Shown: piece after piece, positions 31,511 through 34,157 of the stretch
Layout of the letters: each line of letters opens with the position of its first letter
Numbering within the stretch: the stretch's first letter is position 1
Assembly (NCBI GenBank): GCA_020718105.1
Contig: DYDA01000024.1
Location: 1-34,157 of the forward strand
Length of the DNA stretch: 34,157 nt
From: Micavibrio sp.
Lineage (GTDB): Bacteria; Pseudomonadota; Alphaproteobacteria; UBA9219
Reading direction: 5' to 3'
Position numbers and translations under genes: made by a program
The notes under the pieces: generated by a model
Database searches by the model: none
What the model saw: the letters and a program-made list of their open reading frames with translations, nothing else
Told to the model about the DNA's origin: nothing

Positions 31511-32263
31511 CTAACGCGGTTCAGTAAGGGCATCCTTTTCATCCAGAGAATTAAACATCCCTAAAATTTCAGGTGTATTAAAGGCTTTAGTGAATACCGT
31601 ATAACGTTTAATGGCAAAATCTATAATGGCTTTAATTGCGTCATTTTTCTCTTTTTCTATGTCCTCGATTTCACCCTCGTTGTTAAGCTTACATATGGGT
31701 AGGCTTGCGATTCTAGTCCATTCGGGTGTTTCCCGACGTGTGCCTATTTTACACTCTTGTGCTTTAGAGCAGGCAATCCATAATCTATGACGTATTTTCT
31801 CATCACCAGGCCCCAGATATATTTCACATGAAATTTTATCTGGCCGTCTTTTTATTTCGAACAGAATAAATCGTTTACTGCTTGTCCAGGTGCCATTTCC
31901 TTTGAATCCGGGAATTTTATCCCAACCCGTAAATGCAAATCGGAGTATGGTGTTTTCTGACTGATCTTCTACAACCTGAACGCCTTTTTCCTCAATAGCA
32001 CTGAGAATGCCTTTGAACGAATCTCTTAACTTTGAGAACACATCATCAATATCATTGGGAGTGTTATCAGCAAGATATATAAGGGCATTTTTATGTTTGC
32101 GCCATAGTTCACGAGCAATTTCTTGAAGATTGTCATCGTCCACATGATTTCTCCGTAACATTTTCAGGTAAGCTTCAAGGGTAGTTCTAGCCAATGAATC
32201 GGATCCTGGCTCGTTTAGATGAAGAGAGAAAGCATTGCGTATCGCCACCTTGAAGAGAAACAT
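31511..32263 (-). pseudogene. C-terminal part of a PD-(D/E)XK nuclease-family protein
   Basis: From about 32240 downward the frame gives DSLARTTLEAYLKMLRRNHV, then FTGWDKIPGFKGNGTWTSSK and RFILFEIKRRPDKISCEIYL, a pattern found in the C-terminal half of PDDEXK_4-type proteins. The N-terminal catalytic half is missing. The first codons instead overlap the pseudopilin fragment in another frame, so the gene was cut at a junction near 32240. An ATG at 32263 could start translation but has no good ribosome-binding site. Some of these proteins are defence-related nucleases. The fragment is probably inactive. Confidence 0.6.
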
Positions 32264-32459
32264 CACCACCCTCAATCCGCGCCAAAAGAGACTGCGCAAA
32301 AGCCCCCGCCTGCGCCGCACTTTCGGACGCACGGATGCGGTGGAGGGATTCTGAAAATAGCGTGACAATAACCCCCGATGCAATCCCAAGGATCATCAGC
32401 GCAACCATGGTTTCAAGGAGGGTGAAGGCTTTATTATTGCGTCGTGAAATTAAGCACAT
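32187..32459 (-). pseudogene. Pseudopilin (GspI-like) fragment, copy B
   Basis: ATG 32459 lies one base after the stop of the immunity gene. The product begins MCLISRRNNKAFTLLETMVA and continues LMILGIASGVIVTLFSESLH to SLLARIEGGDVSLQ, about 75 residues of a type II secretion pseudopilin with its KAFTLLE prepilin site. After that (about 32240) the frame runs into the nuclease fragment and ends in unrelated residues. It extends further than copy A. A complete gene would need about 120 or more residues. Confidence 0.75.
32347..32432. repeat. 86-base repeat, copy B (pseudopilin gene start)
   Basis: Direct copy of 29378-29463 with six mismatches by hand count. It lies directly behind the immunity gene of the Rhs locus. 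Recombination between the two copies would delete or insert the 3 kb between them. Confidence 0.85.
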
Positions 32460-32460
32460 T

Positions 32461-32970
32461 CTAGTGCGACACATATTTTATGTCGAGCTGATTTACCAGT
32501 ACGTTCGAGTTATCCATTTTTCTTTCTGTTAATTCCCAGCCGCCACAATTCGGGGTCATAAACCGATGCCCCCCCTTCGTCTCATTAATATCACGAACAA
32601 CGTCCATTAAATAACCTAAGGCACTTTCATCAAGGAACATCTCAACAATAGGTGTTTCAGAACCATGACGTTCAATCTCAATCGAAAAAACCTTTATAGA
32701 ATCAATAAGCCCGATTCCGCCTTTTGGTATAAAATTAGGTGGGACGTATCTTATATTGAGCATGTTTACTAATACATTTGGTCCCCCTACCTTCACCTCC
32801 GTCAACTCATTACCCGCCCAACTCGGCGTCATAAAATGGTCATGGGACTTCCCATTTTTTATAAATTCAAGCCTACGTAGCAATAGTTTTATCCCGTCTT
32901 CATCAAGAAATATTTCAACTCGGGGGCGATCTGAGTTCGTGCTAGCTATTTCAACTGTAAACAGCATCAC
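32461..32970 (-). CDS. Tandem Imm32-like immunity protein
   Basis: This 169-residue protein is made of two similar halves. Half one has RPRVEIFLDEDGIKLLLRRL and HFMTPSWAGNELTEVKVGGP then NVLVNMLNIRYV; half two has TPIVEMFLDESALGYLMDVV and RFMTPNCGGWELTERKMDNS then NVLVNQLDIKYV. The HxMT-x-x-x-GG-x-EL(T/S)E pattern is what I associate with the Imm32 immunity family, here duplicated within one gene. It overlaps the Rhs stop (ATGA), so it should neutralise that toxin tip. The double domain could bind two toxin molecules or two variants. Confidence 0.75.
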   Translation of the reverse strand: MMLFTVEIASTNSDRPRVEIFLDEDGIKLLLRRLEFIKNGKSHDHFMTPSWAGNELTEVKVGGPNVLVNMLNIRYVPPNFIPKGGIGLIDSIKVFSIEIERHGSETPIVEMFLDESALGYLMDVVRDINETKGGHRFMTPNCGGWELTERKMDNSNVLVNQLDIKYVSH

Positions 32971-34157
32971 TTCAGTTCCCTGCCACCGTCAAGAAAATAT
33001 TTTGCTTTATCGCCAAGGCCACTATTTCCAAGTCGATTTACGTCAATATGCGAAGGTTCATTATAGCTGTTATTCATATCAATGTGATAAGAACGCCCCG
33101 TTTCAGGATTAACATATCCGCCTCTTCCATTCAACGGATCGGGGCCTCGTGGTTCAAAACCCTTCTCTAAAAACATGCTTTCAACTTCCTCGGCGCTTCT
33201 TCCCACAAATGGGTTTGAATTTAAAGCACTGGAAGCAGGGACAGCATACGGAACCCCCAAAGCCGCAGCAGCAACCCCCATTGTTCCCACCGCTGCCCCA
33301 AGCATATCAGCATTAGTACAAGACGAATATCCGCTAAACAATGCCCCCATACATGCCCCATATTTATAGGGGGGGAAATTATTGTAAAGCCACTGCTCCG
33401 TATTAGCAGAAAAGAGCGAGTAAGAGCCATCACAATGCCCATCCAAGCAAGCGTTATACAAATACTGAAACGAACTGGTGATGGCGCCGTTTTCGAACTT
33501 TCCTCCTCCAAGTTTGGAGGCGGTGCCTCCCGCCATAGATCTGGCAACCCCCGATCCTACTGGCCCAAGTTTCATGTCTTCAATATGCGGCCCCGCGAAT
33601 TCCGAGAAGCCTGCCGCCAAGAAGCCACTTTGGAAATTCCCGCCGCGAATAACGCTTGAAACACCTCCACCAGCGCCGCTAAGGGCGACCTTTCCGATGC
33701 TACCTTCCGCAATACCAGCGTTCTGGGCAAAGCTGCCAATGCTGGAGAATATTGCTCCACTCGCCGCCCCTTGCCAAGCGCCACTTAAATTACCACTCAA
33801 AACAGCGCCACTTATGGCGCCTTCAATAACCCCAACTGCGATTAGTGTTTGGGCGGAGAGAGAGGACATTGACGCCAACGCTGCCATACCGTTGGCAAAA
33901 CAGGCCGATGTTAAATATGGTGCCAGAACATACGCATTAAACGTCAATATTGCAGCAGTGACGACAACCATCTTAAATATCGGACTCTTCCAAAGGGAGT
34001 CAAAGATTCCATGCCCCGTCGGGTCTGTAAATGACAGCGGGTTGTTGCCGACGTAGCTGTAGCGGTTGAGGATTTGGCCCTTGAAGTAATCCTCTATCAA
34101 TGAATCTGGGCTTGTGAAGCGGCCTATGACCGGATCATACGTCCGTGCGTTCATATT
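32967..34157 (-). CDS. Rhs-family polymorphic toxin, C-terminal end, cut by window edge
   Basis: The frame is open beyond the right edge, so the long Rhs repeat part lies outside. NARTYDPVIGRFTSPDSLIE, then NRYSYVGNNPLSFTDPTGHG, is the conserved Rhs-associated core; DPTG marks the border. Behind it come a Gly/Ala-rich hydrophobic region of about 250 residues (RHS-linked pretoxin, several possible membrane-crossing helices) and a final toxin tip: AEEVESMFLEKGFEPRGPDP, then GRGGYVNPETGRSYHIDMNN and EPSHIDVNRLG. The H-x-D...H-x-D-V-N-R residues may form the active site; the activity is not known to me. The next gene is an overlapping immunity gene. Such toxins are delivered by T6SS or similar. 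Confidence 0.85.
   Translation of the reverse strand, partial: NMNARTYDPVIGRFTSPDSLIEDYFKGQILNRYSYVGNNPLSFTDPTGHGIFDSLWKSPIFKMVVVTAAILTFNAYVLAPYLTSACFANGMAALASMSSLSAQTLIAVGVIEGAISGAVLSGNLSGAWQGAASGAIFSSIGSFAQNAGIAEGSIGKVALSGAGGGVSSVIRGGNFQSGFLAAGFSEFAGPHIEDMKLGPVGSGVARSMAGGTASKLGGGKFENGAITSSFQYLYNACLDGHCDGSYSLFSANTEQWLYNNFPPYKYGACMGALFSGYSSCTNADMLGAAVGTMGVAAAALGVPYAVPASSALNSNPFVGRSAEEVESMFLEKGFEPRGPDPLNGRGGYVNPETGRSYHIDMNNSYNEPSHIDVNRLGNSGLGDKAKYFLDGGRELK

Noticed and set aside
1-34157. CRISPR arrays, intact tRNA or rRNA genes, complete insertion sequences
   Set aside because: No regularly spaced repeats with unique spacers, no full cloverleaf and no transposase gene with terminal repeats were seen. 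The only RNA gene trace is the partial tRNA-Thr.

Overview
The window is an accessory-rich stretch of what is most likely an alphaproteobacterial chromosome. The clues are tail genes of the GTA/DUF2793 type, a partial tRNA-Thr, a relaxase remnant of the DUF3363 (VirD2-like) kind, and a mix of GC-rich phage genes with AT-rich cargo. The genus cannot be told from the sequence.

Region 1 (1-5502, mostly + strand) is the late end of a tailed prophage: a tail/baseplate protein cut by the window edge, a DUF2793 protein, a structural protein, small tail or holin-like proteins, a lysozyme-like protein and a nested Rz/Rz1 spanin pair. One AT-rich gene on the opposite strand (3880-4266) is inserted before the lysis cassette.

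Region 2 (5566-12648, - strand) is a cluster that looks like a ribosomally made, modified peptide (RiPP) pathway. In transcription order it has a PLP-dependent decarboxylase, a 49-residue candidate precursor peptide with a strong ribosome-binding site, a terminator-like hairpin, a radical SAM enzyme, a YcaO enzyme, a complete tyrosyl-tRNA synthetase and an AstE/AspA-type zinc hydrolase. I do not recognise this combination as a described pathway.

Region 3 (12691-20124) is small cargo genes and regulators. It holds a tightly overlapping - strand operon (small proteins, XRE regulator, NUDIX hydrolase) that runs towards the peptide cluster, and three longer XRE regulators with a shared C-terminal domain. 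One of these overlaps by four bases a gene for a tRNA-dependent cyclodipeptide synthase of the XYP type. Five homologous small proteins of unknown function are scattered from 3880 to 20124. The region ends at a 3' tRNA-Thr fragment (20451-20499), probably an attachment-site copy. The whole 5.5-20.5 kb stretch therefore reads as cargo between a prophage lysis cassette and its attachment site.

Region 4 (20791-24643) is a junkyard of integration: an unknown gene pair, the C-terminal remnant of one tyrosine recombinase, a HigB/HigA-like toxin-antitoxin pair with a clear promoter and operator palindrome, and two different integrase genes spliced together out of frame.

Region 5 (24714-29141) has a lipoprotein alpha/beta hydrolase behind a 1185-residue autotransporter. 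Region 6 (29356-34157) is the 3' end of an Rhs polymorphic-toxin gene with a tandem Imm32-like immunity protein, followed by displaced and decayed pieces: an 86-base pseudopilin-gene repeat present twice, a nuclease C-terminus, a relaxase C-terminus, half an AAA ATPase, an Imm53-like gene, an orphan Rhs toxin tip and an Imm40-like immunity gene with an in-frame stop.
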